From Aeromicrobium sp. Leaf245 (GTDB taxonomy: Bacteria; Actinomycetota; Actinomycetes; Propionibacteriales; Nocardioidaceae): 64,000 nucleotides of DNA. How positions within the stretch are numbered: the stretch's first letter is position 1; each line of letters opens with the position of its first letter. Positions 12,001-18,628 of this stretch are shown here, in pieces. The DNA lies in assembly GCF_942548115.1 (NCBI RefSeq), contig NZ_OW824151.1:2976001-3040000 (forward strand), given 5' to 3'. The notes beneath the pieces were generated by a model, which saw only the letters and a list, made by a program, of their open reading frames with translations, was not told the origin of the DNA and searched no databases. A program made the position numbers and the translations under genes.

Positions 12001-15000
12001 GGACGACCGGGGTGCACTCGAGCGTGGCCCCCGGCGCCAGCGCCACGGCCGGGCACTCGACCGTGCCGAGCAGCGGGTCGCTGACCGTCACCGGGTCGAG
12101 CGTCACGGTGCCGCTGTTGCGGACGGAGAAGGTGTAGCGGATGGTGTCGCCGGCCGCGATGCGACCGTCGCCGTCGGTGTCGACGGGGGTGCCGGCCTGC
12201 TTGTCCAGGACGAGCGACGGCACGCGGGCAACGGTGCGGGTGGCCGTCGCCGTGCCGGACGTGACGACGCGGCCGTCGCCGTCCGTGGCCCGGGCCGTGG
12301 CCGTGTTGACGACCTGGCCGGCGTCGACGTCGGCCTGCGTCAGGGTGTAGGTCACGGTGCAGCTGCGTGACTGGCCGGGCGCCAGCGTCCCCGTGGGGCA
12401 CGAGACGGGACCGGTGGTGGGGTCGGTGACCGAGACGCCGGAGAGCGTGCGGTTGCCGTTGTTCGTGACGAGGAACGTGTACGTGACGGTGTCACCGGCG
12501 TCCTGGCGGCCCGAGGTGTTCGCGTCGACGACGGGACCGGCGGTCTTGGTGAGGCCGAGCGCGCCGCTCGCGGCCAGGACCGTCGAGGTGGAGTCCGACG
12601 ACGGGGCCGGCTGGGGCCGACCGTCGGGCGCCTGCATCGTGGCGGTGGCGGAGTTGTTGACGGCGCCGGAGTCGACGTCGGCCTGGGTGAGGACGTAGGA
12701 CTTCGTGCACGTCACGGAGGCGCCGGGCGCGATCGACGTGCCCGCGCACGTGACGGGCCCGAGGCGCGGGTCGCTGACGTCGGCCGCCCGCAGCGTCGTC
12801 GAGCCCGTGTTGGTGAGCACGAAGCTGTAGGGCACGGTGTCGCCGGCGTCGACGCGACCGTCGGCCCCGGTGGCGACCGCGCCCGCCTGCTTGTCCAAGA
12901 CGAAGGACGAGGCCGGTGTGAAGGACCGGGTGGCCGTGGCGGTGTCGCGCACGACCTGGCCCTGCGGGCCCGTGGCCTCGACGCTGGCCGTGTTGACGAC
13001 CTGGCCGGCGTCGACGTCGGCCTGCGTCAGCGTGTACGTGCCGGAGCAGGTCGCGGTGGCGCCACCGCCCAGCGTGGTGGGCGTGCAGGCGACGGCGCCA
13101 CCGAGGCGCGGGTCGGTGAGGCGGACGCCGGTGAGACTAGCGGTCCCCGTGTTGGTGACGGTGAACCCGTACGCGACGCGGTCGCCGGCGTCGGGACCGT
13201 TGCCGTCGAGGTCCTGGACGGCGCCGGCGGTCTTGGCCAGGGCGACGGTGGCCGTCACGGCGAAGGACGTCGACGTGCTGTCGGTGCTGGTGACGGCGGC
13301 GCCCGCCGGCGGCGTACCGGTGGCCGTCGCGGTGTTGTTGACCGAGCCGGCGTCGGCGTCGGCCTGCGTCAGCGAGTACACGGCCGGGGTGCACGCCACG
13401 GTCGCGCCGGGCGCCAGCGGGCCGGTGGGGCAGGTGACGGTGCCGAGGCGGGTGTCGGTGACCCTGACCGGGTCGAGCGTCACGGTGCCGCTGTTGCGCA
13501 CCTCGAAGCGGTAGCGGACGGTGTCACCGGCGTCGATGCGTCCGTCGGCGTCGGCATCGACCGCGGTCTCGGCGATCTTGTCGAGCGCCAGCGACGGGAC
13601 CCGGGTGACCGTCGTCGAGGTGGAGGACGAGCCGGAGGCGACCGCGAACCCGCGTGGGTCGGCCGCGGTGGCGGTCGCCGTGTTGGCGACCTGGCCCGCG
13701 TCGACGTCGGCCTGGGTCAGGCGGTACGTGGCGGTGCAGGTGATCGTGGCGCCCGGCGCGATCGACGTCGGACCGCAGACGACGGCGCCCACCTTCGGGT
13801 CGGAGACGGCCGGCGCGTCGAGCGTCTGGTTGCCGTTGTTGGTGACGCGGAAGGAGTACGCGATCGTGTCGCCGGCGTCCTGGCGGCCGGAGCCGTTGGC
13901 GTCGACGACCGGCCCGGCCGACTTCACCAGCCCCAGCGTGTTGGCCGCCGTGATCGGCGTGGAGACCGACGCGGTCCGCGACACCGGGGCCGGTCGACCC
14001 TCCGGGGCGGCCATCGTGCCGGTGGCGGTGTTGTTGACGGCGCCGGAGTCGACGTCGGCCTGCGTCAGCGTGTAGGTACGGGCGCACGAGACCGTCCCGC
14101 CGGGCGCGACCGCGGCGGTCGGGCACGTGACGGGACCGACTCGCGGGTCGCTGACCGCGGCGCCGGACAGGGTCGTGGCGCCGGTGTTGGTGAAGGTGAA
14201 CGTGTACCGGACGGTGTCGCCGGCGTCGGTGCGGCCGTTGGTGTTGACGTCGACGACCGGCGCGGCCTGCTTCGTGAAGCCGAAGGAGGACGAGGGGGTG
14301 AAGGTCCGGGTGGCCGTCGCCTCGGCGGAGGTGGCGGGGCCGGCCGCCGACGTGCCCGTGGCGGTGGCCGTGTTCACGACCCGGCCGGCGTCGACGTCGG
14401 CCTGGGTGAGCGTGTACGTGGCCGTGCAGCTTCGGGTGGCACCGGGCGCCAGCGAGCCGGTCGGGCAGGAGACCGAGCCGACCTTGGCGTCGTCGACCCG
14501 CGTCGTGGCCAGCGCGACGTTGCCGCTGTTGGTGATGGTGAAGGTGTACGGGATCGTGTCGCCGACGTCCGGACCGTTGCCGTCGACGTCCTCGAGCGTC
14601 CCGGCGGTCTTGGCAAGCGTGATGGCCGGCGTGCGGGTGACGCTGCGGGTGGTCGAGGCGGTGGCGGAGGCGGCCGTGCCGTTCGGGCTCTGGGCGTTGA
14701 CCGTGGCCGTGTTCGGCACGGAGCCGGCCTCGACGTCGGCCTGCGTCAGCGTGTAGCTGCCGGTGCACGTGGCGGAGGCGCCGACCGCGAGCGTCGTCGT
14801 GGAGCACGCGACCGAGGGGATCTTGGGGTCGGTCACGGCCACGCCCTGCAGGACGGTGTTGCCCGTGTTGGTGACGGTGAACGTGTAGGGGACGGTGTCG
14901 CCCGCGTCCTGGCGTCCGCTGGAGTTGGCGTCGACCACCGCGCCGGCCGACTTCACCAGGGACAGCGCCGGCGCCTCGCTCGCGATCGTGAGGCTGTAGT

Positions 15001-16363
15001 CCTCGACCTCGCCGGAGGACGCGAGGCCGGTGGGCTGGGCGACGTCCGTGGCGACGTAGGACGTGCGGAAGCGGGCGTACGTGGTCCCCGCGGTCAGGCC
15101 GGCCGGCTTGGCGAACGTCAGGGTCGCGGAGGTGGCGCCGGCGACGAACGTGGCGGCCGCTCGTTCTCCCGTGTCGAAGACGCCGTTGCGGTTGAAGTCG
15201 ATCCAGCCGGCCACGGTGCCGGGCTTGGTGGCGCCGGAGATCGGGACCGTGAGCGTGTAGGGAGCGGTGCCCTGGGCCAGCACGTCGGGCAGCGAGCCGA
15301 AGGCGTCCTCGTCGGCCCCGTCGCCGTTCGAGCCGTTCGCCGAGGTGCCGGCGGCCACGGCGTAGGGGCTCGTGGTCTGGTTGGCCTGCGTCAGCGTGTC
15401 TTCGTTGTCGATGGCGCTCCCGAGCCGCAGGTTGGTGACGGCGTGCGCCGGCGCCTGCGTGCCGTTGTACGACGTGGGGGCGTCGCCCCAGTCCTGGGCA
15501 GTCGTGACGACCATGCCGAACTGCTCCGAGGCGTCGGCGGTGTTGAGGGTGCCGCACGTCGTGGAGAGGCAGATCGCGTTGAGGTCGATGGCCATCGTCA
15601 GCTGGGTGAGCCCGGTGCCGCGGATCGGGATGCTGCCGCACCCGGCGGTCGCGCCGTTCGACACGGCCAGGTTGGCCGTGCAGGTGGGGTTGGCGCGCGG
15701 GTTGGTGGTGCTCCAGCTGGTGCTCGTCGTCGTCAGGTTGGTGCCTGCGGCCACCGGTCCGAAGGTGGCAGCCGTGGCGCCCTGGCTCCCGGTCAGGCGG
15801 CCCGCGCCGCTGAAGACCAGGACCGGGACGCTGTTGTTCTGCAGGTTGCCGCCAAGACCGGTGAGGTGCAGCGTCGGGTTGTCGACGGGTTGGCTGAAGT
15901 TGACCGTGATGGTGCCGCGGTTGGCGCAGGTGCTGGTGGCGCCGTTGGTCAGGGGCGGCGTGCATGCGGTGCCGCCGCTGCCGTTGCCGTAGTCGACGTT
16001 CATGTACAGCGCGTTGCGCGTGAGGTCGAGATCAGGCTCGAAGAGGGTGTTGGTGCCTCCCTTGGCCGACATCGTCCCGGTGCCGCTGATCCCGCCGCTG
16101 CCGGTGACGCCGTCGATGTTCCCGGTGTTCTCGGCGATGCCGTACGTGACCTGCAGGCCGGACGGCTGGGTCTGTGTGGCTGTCGAAGGCGCGTTCGCGG
16201 ACGTCACCGCGATGTTCTGGGTGTTCTGCTCCTGCGCCTGGACGGGTGCGAGTCCGGGGATCGGCACGAGCACGGTTCCGGCGACCAGCGCGAGCGCCAC
16301 GGCGAACATCCCGTGGCGTCGTCGTCGGGCCTGGCGCACCAGGCGACGAGGTCGCGGATCCAT
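1..16363 (-). CDS. Giant secreted repeat protein (DUF11/DUF7507-type repeats), 3' end beyond window
   Basis: An open frame runs from an ATG at 16363, preceded by GGGAGA, to the left edge: at least 5454 codons with no stop seen. I checked the frame at several points (near 338, 5039, 9731, 13856) and it is constant. The first ~43 residues are an Arg-rich n-region, a hydrophobic core and a cleavage site near VQA. Residues ~44-455 form a unique N-terminal region ending in a GEVEDY motif, typical of bacterial surface proteins. From residue ~465 on, the protein is a tandem array of ~115-residue repeats with the pattern DAGDT-(I/V)-x-Y-(T/S)-F-x-V-T-N-T-G-N, a C-P pair, and YxLTQADVDAG. Such repeats form Ig-like beta domains in stalk or adhesin proteins. 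The C terminus and any cell-wall anchor are not visible. An AT-rich patch at 16431-16473 may hold its promoter. Surface location is inferred; ligand and function are unknown. Confidence 0.9.
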   Translation of the reverse strand, partial: MDPRPRRLVRQARRRRHGMFAVALALVAGTVLVPIPGLAPVQAQEQNTQNIAVTSANAPSTATQTQPSGLQVTYGIAENTGNIDGVTGSGGISGTGTMSAKGGTNTLFEPDLDLTRNALYMNVDYGNGSGGTACTPPLTNGATSTCANRGTITVNFSQPVDNPTLHLTGLGGNLQNNSVPVLVFSGAGRLTGSQGATAATFGPVAAGTNLTTTSTSWSTTNPRANPTCTANLAVSNGATAGCGSIPIRGTGLTQLTMAIDLNAICLSTTCGTLNTADASEQFGMVVTTAQDWGDAPTSYNGTQAPAHAVTNLRLGSAIDNEDTLTQANQTTSPYAVAAGTSANGSNGDGADEDAFGSLPDVLAQGTAPYTLTVPISGATKPGTVAGWIDFNRNGVFDTGERAAATFVAGATSATLTFAKPAGLTAGTTYARFRTSYVATDVAQPTGLASSGEVEDYSLTIASEAPALSLVKSAGAVVDANSSGRQDAGDTVPYTFTVTNTGNTVLQGVAVTDPKIPSVACSTTTLAVGASATCTGSYTLTQADVEAGSVPNTATVNAQSPNGTAASATASTTRSVTRTPAITLAKTAGTLEDVDGNGPDVGDTIPYTFTITNSGNVALATTRVDDAKVGSVSCPTGSLAPGATRSCTATYTLTQADVDAGRVVNTATATGTSAAGPATSAEATATRTFTPSSSFGFTKQAAPVVDVNTNGRTDAGDTVRYTFTFTNTGATTLSGAAVSDPRVGPVTCPTAAVAPGGTVSCARTYTLTQADVDSGAVNNTATGTMAAPEGRPAPVSRTASVSTPITAANTLGLVKSAGPVVDANGSGRQDAGDTIAYSFRVTNNGNQTLDAPAVSDPKVGAVVCGPTSIAPGATITCTATYRLTQADVDAGQVANTATATAADPRGFAVASGSSSTSTTVTRVPSLALDKIAETAVDADADGRIDAGDTVRYRFEVRNSGTVTLDPVRVTDTRLGTVTCPTGPLAPGATVACTPAVYSLTQADADAGSVNNTATATGTPPAGAAVTSTDSTSTSFAVTATVALAKTAGAVQDLDGNGPDAGDRVAYGFTVTNTGTASLTGVRLTDPRLGGAVACTPTTLGGGATATCSGTYTLTQADVDAGQVVNTASVEATGPQGQVVRDTATATRSFTPASSFVLDKQAGAVATGADGRVDAGDTVPYSFVLTNTGSTTLRAADVSDPRLGPVTCAGTSIAPGASVTCTKSYVLTQADVDSGAVNNSATATMQAPDGRPQPAPSSDSTSTVLAASGALGLTKTAGPVVDANTSGRQDAGDTVTYTFLVTNNGNRTLSGVSVTDPTTGPVSCPTGTLAPGQSRSCTVTYTLTQADVDAGQVVNTATARATDGDGRVVTSGTATATRTVARVPSLVLDKQAGTPVDTDGDGRIAAGDTIRYTFSVRNSGTVTLDPVTVSDPLLGTVECPAVALAPGATLECTPVVLTITQAQADAGAVNNTATATGRPPTGPAVTSIDGTSTTLQRASALALTKTAGAVQDLDGNGPDAGDTVAYTVTARNAGTTTLTGVRVTDPLLPDLACGATTLGPRASLDCTGTYTLTQADVDAGRVVNTATATATAPGGVAVAAQATATRPFTPASSFSLDKQAAAVATGADGRADAGDTIAYSFVLTNDGATTLSGADVEDPRLGAVTCPTTAIAPGASLTCTKSYVLTQADVDSGAVNNVATATMRAPEGRPQPLPRADDTSTTLAPANVLRLAKEAGDPVDANDSDRLDAGDTVTYTFTVTNDGNRTLDDVAIDDPLVDVTCTEGELAPGASRTCTATYTLAQADLDEGEVVNTATATAAARGGALVESLPAVETTPLPTTASVLLDKEAGTPVDTDEDGRISAGDTVRYTFAVRNTGTVTLDPVTVDDALLGEVTCPEGPLRPGTTVDCTPIVLTITQAQADAGAVNNTATATGTPPEGDDVTSVDSTSTPLVRASSLALAKTSDPVEDLDANGPDAGDTVDYTLVVTNTGTTTLDDVAVTDALLADLDCAPGTLEPGDSATCAGTHTLTQADVDAGQVVNTADATGTDQQGVDVDATDTETRTFAPRSAFVLDKVAADPTDVDGDGRVEAADSIDYDFVLTNTGATTLSGAEVDDPRVGPVTCPDGPVAPGTSVTCSVTYDLTQADVDAGAVNNTATATLDAPEGRTDPAPSTDSTSTTLAAANTLTLAKVAGPVVDANDSDRVDAGDTVAYTFTVRNDGNQTLTDVAIDDPLVAATCPDGDLEPGEEVDCTATYTLVQADVDAGEVLNTASASAVGPRGVEVTSAEDSTRTEVARAPDVAIDKVADTPRDVDGDGRIDADDTIRYTFVVSNTGTVTLDEVELTDPLVGLDGLPCGTGGLAPGRSVECAVRVHTITQEEADAGSVDNTATVTAQTPAGEGLDATDSTSTPTSSAVALTLDKTSVAPTDPDANGPDAGDVVAYSFLVTNTGSRTLTDLVVADPLAAVDCPVDTLAPGASTTCTATHALTQAEVDAGQVVNTATAEAVDPAGTPAAATDTETRRFTPRSAFTLDKQASAVVDTDGDGAPVEPGDTIEYDFVLANTGATTLSGAEVDDPRVGPVTCPDGDVAPGASVTCERTYVLTQQDIDSGAVNNTATATLEAPEGRQVPQERTDSTSTTLVAANVLGVEKSAGPVEDANDSERLDAGDTIDYTVTVTNDGNQTLTDVTVTDELVDVTCPAGDLGPGDSVDCTATYTLTQADVDAGEVVNEASATAVGPRGAIVPSGTATTTTPLAGVATIELDKVAEPPRDVDDDGRVGADDTIRYTFRVENTGTVTLDDVRLDDALVGLDGEICGDGRLAPGQVVECAVRVHTITQAEVDAGAVDNTAAVTGTPPAGPEVDDTDATSTPTTADATLSLEKSSAPPTDPDANGVDAGDVVAYSFAVTNTGTRTLTGLAVSDPLVGAVTCPDEPLVPGETVTCTGTHALTQAEVDAGAVVNEATATAEDADGTVAEAADTDTRPLAPASSFALDKQASAVIDADGDGGPVEPGDTIEYDFVLTNDGGTTLSAADVDDPRVGPVTCPDGAVAPGGSVTCGVTYVVTQGDIDSGAVNNTATATMAAPEGRRVPVERTDSTSTALVGQNGLTLDKTAGPVVDDQSDAGTPDAGRASAGDTITYTFLVENTGNQTLSGVAIDDPRLGPVTCPPGDLAPGGTRTCEAVYTLTQADVDDGEVVNSAGATAAEPDGDVVLSLLDGTRTELAADPAIALDKAAPEGLQDTDADGDDAGRASAGDTIEFTFEVTNTGNTTLDPVVVEDPLVGEVTCPTGPLAPGDSVDCDPVTYEVTQDDVDAGAFANTATAIGTPPTGPAATDDDSTSTTLERENTLEIVKVSGALSDPDGNGTDAGDVLDYSFTITNTGSTRLRIIAVTDPALGETFPCSPEQLDPGQSSTCNGTYTLTQADVDAGEVVNTATGSAVDPEGNVVDGSDTDVRQLEPRTSFTFDKKVAAVDLGADGRASVGDTIDYGFTFTNTGASTLDTPVVDDPTVGPVGCPPGDVAPGASVTCTVTYELTQADVDAGAVNNTATGSIDAPPALGDPADLTDETSVPLAAQDVLTLDKTAGDLQDTDADGRDTDRASAGDTITYTFLVTNNGNRTLTDVAIDDPLVDVDCPDGDLAPGGTRTCEATYTLTQADVDAGEVVNTAAATATGPRDTPVRSADSGTRTELDRSPALELDKAAPGGLLDTDADGRDAGRASAGDTIAFTFSVENTGNTTLDPVVVEDPLVGEITCPTGPLAPGESVDCDPVTYEVTQDDVDSGAFDNTATATATPPAGADVTDQDSTSTTLTRVNTLTIDKVSGTLSDPDGNGPDVGDVLDYSFSITNTGSTRLRIIAVTDPALGGTFPCSPEQLDPGQTSTCNGTYTLTQADVDAGQVENSADGSAVDPEGNVVTGSDTDVREFSPRTSYTFDKEVAGVDLGADGRASAGDTIAYAFTFTNTGATTLDGPAVDDPTVGDVDCPTGPVAPGASVTCSATYELTQADVDAGSVNNTATGSIDAPPALEDPVDLTDETSVPLEADDVLTLAKTAGDLEDTDDDGRDAGRASAGDTITYSFLVTNNGNRTLTDVAIDDPLVDVTCPDGPLGAGLSVTCEATYVLNQADVDAGEVVNTAAATALGPRDTPVRSADSGTRTELEPDPSLALDKDAGTGLLDTDADGADAGRASAGDTIRYTFTVENTGSTTLDPVVVEDALVGDVTCPAGPLAPGEAVECTPVTYEVTQDDIDAGSFDNTATATGTPPTGPVVTSDDSTSTLLGAAGDVTLTKTAGDVVDVDDDGADSVGDTITYDLRVENTGNVRLTDVVVDDPLLGGAVDCAATALDPGQGTDCGPVTYVLTQADVEAGEVRNTADVTAEPPVGDPATDSAETLTPLEREPALSLDKEAGSVVLGADGRVDAGDTLPFTFRVRNTGNVVLTDVAVSDPLVGDVTCPAGPLAPGDAVDCTADAYVLTQADIDSGAVNNLATATADSVAGEPEPSRDETSTTLGRGAAVQLAKTAGGIEDANDTGRVDAGDTVGYTFVVTNAGNVTLEDVVVTDPLVGDVGCDDSTLAPGDSTDCAAVEPYVLTQADVDAGEVLNLADVTATGADGTEVVAGASERQEVGQVESLALDKQAGDVDTGADGRADAGDTIDYTFRVTNTGTTTLRGVTIDDPLVGAVDCPVGDVAPGDSVTCGPVAYELTQDDVDEGEVVNTASASAIGSGGALDPVEDTETQDVAADASVDLAKSAGTVVDVDDDGMDSAGDTITYDLLVENTGNVTLDDVTVTDPLLGGAVPCAVDTLAPDGTTPCGPVTYVLTQADVEAGERTNLATVEALGADGTPVDDEAATRTPLEREPALLLEKEAGAIVLGADGRVDEGDTLPFTLRVRNTGNVALTGVAVSDPLLGEVDCPAGPLAPGDAVDCTADVYVLTQADVDAGEVRNTATATADSVVGAPEPDADSTTTTFGRGAGVQLVKTAGEVVDANDSGREDAGDTIAYTFVVENLGNVTLRDVVVTDPLVGEVDCDVTTLAPGDITDCAAVEPYELTQADVDAGEVLNTADVTATGADGTEVGDDSSARRDVAQAESFTFEKEVVDSDDGGDGRADEGDTIDYRFVVTNTGTTTLRGVTVDDPLLGAVSCPTDVFGPEGSVTCGPVSYPVTQAQLDAGEVVNAATATALGQDGVVGPEDDTVTTSLDREPAVQLTKTAGTVQDLDDDRRPSAGDTITFDLAVENTGNVTLSDVSVVDPLLGGAVACESDELAPGGTTPCGPVTYVLTQADVEAGVLRNTATVTADPPAGDAAKDTAGTETSLARTATFTLDKQAGAVALGGDGRVGAGDAIIYTFTVRNTGNVALTDVAVTDPLVGVVDCTPDALAPDRSVTCTAAPYELTQADVDAGAVNNTATATADSVVGPPDEQTDSTSTALVRAAAVQLEKTGGTIADANDSGRVDAGDT
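2..14985 (-). repeat. Tandem ~345-bp coding repeats, about 43 copies, with a four-copy higher order
   Basis: The conserved GDT-(I/V)-x-Y segment recurs about every 345 bp (near 338, 686, 1029, 1374, 1716, 2064 and so on up to about 14890). I count about 43 copies. Copies four units apart resemble each other more than neighbours do. For example, the segment reading AAGTCGTACT or a close variant lies at 7311, 8694, 10074, 11448 and 12822, spaced 1374-1383 bp. Two nearly identical stretches near 4712 and 6122 are about 1410 bp apart. This indicates expansion by duplication of four-repeat blocks. Confidence 0.85.
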
Positions 16364-16540
16364 CGATTCTCCCGAGACGAGCACCGCCGGCGGGAGCCGG
16401 TGGAGGATCGCCTCCTGCGAACCCGATCACACCTTAAATCATCCTGAGGACATGCGCCGGAATCCATTTAAACCGTGCGCGGGTGCCGGGAGCGTCGCTT
16501 CTCGGTCGACGTAGGCGAATCCCGGGCCCGGTGACGCGCC

Positions 16541-17431
16541 TCAGCCCCATGCGCCCAGCTTCTCGGGGTTGACCGTGATCCACACGTCACGGATCCTCTC
16601 CTGCACGTCGAGGACGACCACGGCCGCCACCTGTGGTCCCCGGCGCACCAGCACCCCGGTACGGCCCTCGACACCAGTCGGCTCGAAGGTGAGGTCGGCG
16701 TCCTTCGCGGCCAGGCCGAGGAGGAACCGAGCCACGTGGTCGGGGCCACGCACGACGTTGCGTGCCGCGCGCACGATGCCCCCACCGTCCGACGTGAGCG
16801 CCACGTCGGGGTCGAGCAACGGCAGCAGCTGGGCGATGTCACCGGTGGCGCAGGCCGCGAGGAAGGACCGCACCACCGCGTCGTGATCTCGCGGGGCTGC
16901 CTCACGCCGACGTCGCTCGCGAAGGTCGGCACGAGCCGCCGAGGCGAGCTTGCGGCAGGCCTGCGGGGAGCGGCCCACCGCCGCCGCGATCTCGTCGAAC
17001 GGCAGCCCGAAGACGTCGTGCAGCACGAAGGAGACCCGCTCGGCCGGGGTCAACGACTCCAGCAGCACCATGACCGCCGACGTCACCTGGTCGTCGAGCG
17101 TCACGCGGTCGGCGGGGTCGCTCAGCGCGTCGGGGTCGGGCAGCGGCTCGGGCAGCCACGGACCGACGTACCGCTCTCGTCGGACCCGCGCGGAGCCGAG
17201 CTGGTCCAGGCAGACACGGCTCACGACGGTGGTCAACCAGGCGCCGGGTCGGCGGATCCCCATCCGCTCGTCGTCGCCGAGCCGGTACCAGCGCGCGTAG
17301 GCCTCCTGCACGGCGTCCTCGGCGTCCGCCCGTGTGCCGAGCAGCCGGAAGGCGGTGGCCAGGAGGCGCTCGCGCTCCTCGAGCGCCGGACCCAGGGACG
17401 GTTCGCTCATCGGGTCATCATCGCTGGTCAT
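16541..17431 (-). CDS. ECF41-family RNA polymerase sigma factor with SnoaL-like C-terminal domain
   Basis: A 296-residue ECF sigma factor. Region 2 (LLGTRADAEDAVQEAYARWY) lies near residues 30-50 and region 4 (LTPAERVSFVLHDVFGLPFDEIA) near 125-150. A C-terminal SnoaL-like extension follows, which in ECF41 proteins modulates activity in place of a separate anti-sigma factor. The family signatures are present: YVGPWLPEP in the linker, SDGGG in the extension and NPEKL near the C terminus. The ATG at 17431 overlaps the stop of the epimerase gene as ATGA, so translation is probably coupled. A second Met seven codons in is possible. An epimerase or oxidoreductase partner is typical for ECF41, and one is next door. 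The signal sensed is unknown. Confidence 0.93.
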   Translation of the reverse strand: MTSDDDPMSEPSLGPALEERERLLATAFRLLGTRADAEDAVQEAYARWYRLGDDERMGIRRPGAWLTTVVSRVCLDQLGSARVRRERYVGPWLPEPLPDPDALSDPADRVTLDDQVTSAVMVLLESLTPAERVSFVLHDVFGLPFDEIAAAVGRSPQACRKLASAARADLRERRRREAAPRDHDAVVRSFLAACATGDIAQLLPLLDPDVALTSDGGGIVRAARNVVRGPDHVARFLLGLAAKDADLTFEPTGVEGRTGVLVRRGPQVAAVVVLDVQERIRDVWITVNPEKLGAWG

Positions 17432-18186
17432 CCTCGCGGCTCCGAGGTGACGGTCGACAACCAGGCCTCGAACTCGGTCGTGCCGTGGTCGGCCCCGGCG
17501 CGCGTGAGGAGCGAGCCGTCGCGCATCCCCCGGCCGAGTGGTCCAGGCAGCGGCACGGCGAGGATGCGACGCCGGTCACCGACCTGCCGCGCGTACGCGC
17601 GCACCATGTCGACCATGCGACGGACGTCGGGGCCACCGAGGTCCCTGGCCCGACCGGTCGGTCGCCCGACGGCGAGGGCCACGAGGCGTTCTGCCACCTC
17701 CCGCGCCGCGACCGGCTCGCTGCGCATGACGGGGACGAGCACGAACGGCCCGAGCGTCACCTGACCGTGCAGCTGCTGGGCGAACTCGTGGAACTGGGTC
17801 GCGCGCAGGATCGTCCAGGGCACGGCACCGGACTCGACGAGCTGCTCCTGGTGCACCTTGCCGACGTAGTAGCCGCCGGTCGCGCGGTCGCTGCCGACGA
17901 TGCCGAGCGCCACGTGGTGACCCACCCCGGCACGCTCCTCCGCCGCGAGCAGGTGGCGGGTCACCGCGTCGAAGAACCGTCGCGACTCCTGCGCGTCCTG
18001 CGTCGCGGTCGAGGTGACGTCGACGACGACGTCGACCCCCGCAAGGGCGACGTCGAGGCCCTCGCCCTCGGTGAGGTCCACCCCCGCCGCACGCGACAGC
18101 ACGACGACCTCGTGGCCCTCTTCGCGGGCGACGTCGACGACGTGCCTCCCGACCATGCCGGTTCCTCCGGCGACGGCGATCCTCAT
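17428..18186 (-). CDS. NAD(P)-binding epimerase/dehydratase-like protein, ECF41 partner
   Basis: A 252-residue Rossmann-fold protein starting MRIAVAGGTGMVGRHV, the GxxGxxG dinucleotide-binding loop at residues ~7-13. A YYVGK segment in the middle resembles the YxxxK region of atypical short-chain dehydrogenases (NmrA/epimerase type). I placed the start at 18186 because the ATG overlaps the upstream gene's stop as ATGA and the glycine loop follows at once. It sits between a membrane protein and the ECF41 sigma factor, with four-base overlaps on both sides, so the three genes form one transcript. In this family such partners are usually the regulated target of the sigma factor. The substrate is unknown. 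Confidence 0.9.
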   Translation of the reverse strand: MRIAVAGGTGMVGRHVVDVAREEGHEVVVLSRAAGVDLTEGEGLDVALAGVDVVVDVTSTATQDAQESRRFFDAVTRHLLAAEERAGVGHHVALGIVGSDRATGGYYVGKVHQEQLVESGAVPWTILRATQFHEFAQQLHGQVTLGPFVLVPVMRSEPVAAREVAERLVALAVGRPTGRARDLGGPDVRRMVDMVRAYARQVGDRRRILAVPLPGPLGRGMRDGSLLTRAGADHGTTEFEAWLSTVTSEPRG

Positions 18187-18620
18187 GGCGTCTTCCTTCC
18201 TGTGGGACGTTCGGTGCTTCTCGCCCGGGCAGGGGCGACCAGCGGTACCGCGAGCACCACCGTGGCGCTCAGCGCGACGACCTGACCGATGACGTCCCGG
18301 ACGGTGAAGCCCTCCAGGTGCGCCAGGTGGTAGGTCAGGTGGGGAACCGAGAACACCAGCCATGCCACGCCGACCGCACGACCGCCCTCGACGCGGTGGC
18401 TCGCTGCTGCGACCACGCTCGCAGCGGCGAGGCCAAGGTAGAGCGCCCCGACGTCGCGGACCAGGTGCTCGTTGTAGGGGCCGTCCACCGCGACCCACAC
18501 CGAGCCGAGGCCCGGGAACGAGTCGTAGAACGAGCGCGGCACGGCGGCCGCCCACGACCCGACGTAGAGCCCGACGACGGCGGTCACCAGCAGGATCGAT
18601 CGTCGTGTCCTCGTGTTCAC
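18183..18620 (-). CDS. Small four-helix integral membrane protein, first gene of the ECF41 operon
   Basis: A 145-residue protein with about four predicted membrane segments: the N-terminal LLVTAVVGLYVGSW, then GALYLGLAAASVVAAA, VGVAWLVFSVPHL and VVALSATVVLAVPLV. It has a polar, charged C terminus. The GTG start at 18620 is the first in the frame; AGGGG lies directly in front, very close to the start. A possible ECF promoter ends about nine bases upstream, so a nearly leaderless message is possible. The stop overlaps the epimerase start as ATGA. I recognise no named family beyond small actinobacterial membrane proteins. Confidence 0.8.
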   Translation of the reverse strand: MNTRTRRSILLVTAVVGLYVGSWAAAVPRSFYDSFPGLGSVWVAVDGPYNEHLVRDVGALYLGLAAASVVAAASHRVEGGRAVGVAWLVFSVPHLTYHLAHLEGFTVRDVIGQVVALSATVVLAVPLVAPARARSTERPTGRKTP

Positions 18621-18628
18621 ACCCCTAC

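Noticed and set aside
7529..12370. Very long plus-strand open frame (1613 codons) opposite the giant gene
   Set aside because: It is antisense to the repeat array. Its translation is an Arg/Gly/Val/Asp-rich shadow with the same period, and the minus-strand frame gives sensible DUF11-like protein.
16738..18285. Plus-strand frames opposite the ECF41 operon
   Set aside because: The minus strand encodes clear sigma factor, epimerase and membrane protein families; the plus-strand products are low-complexity.
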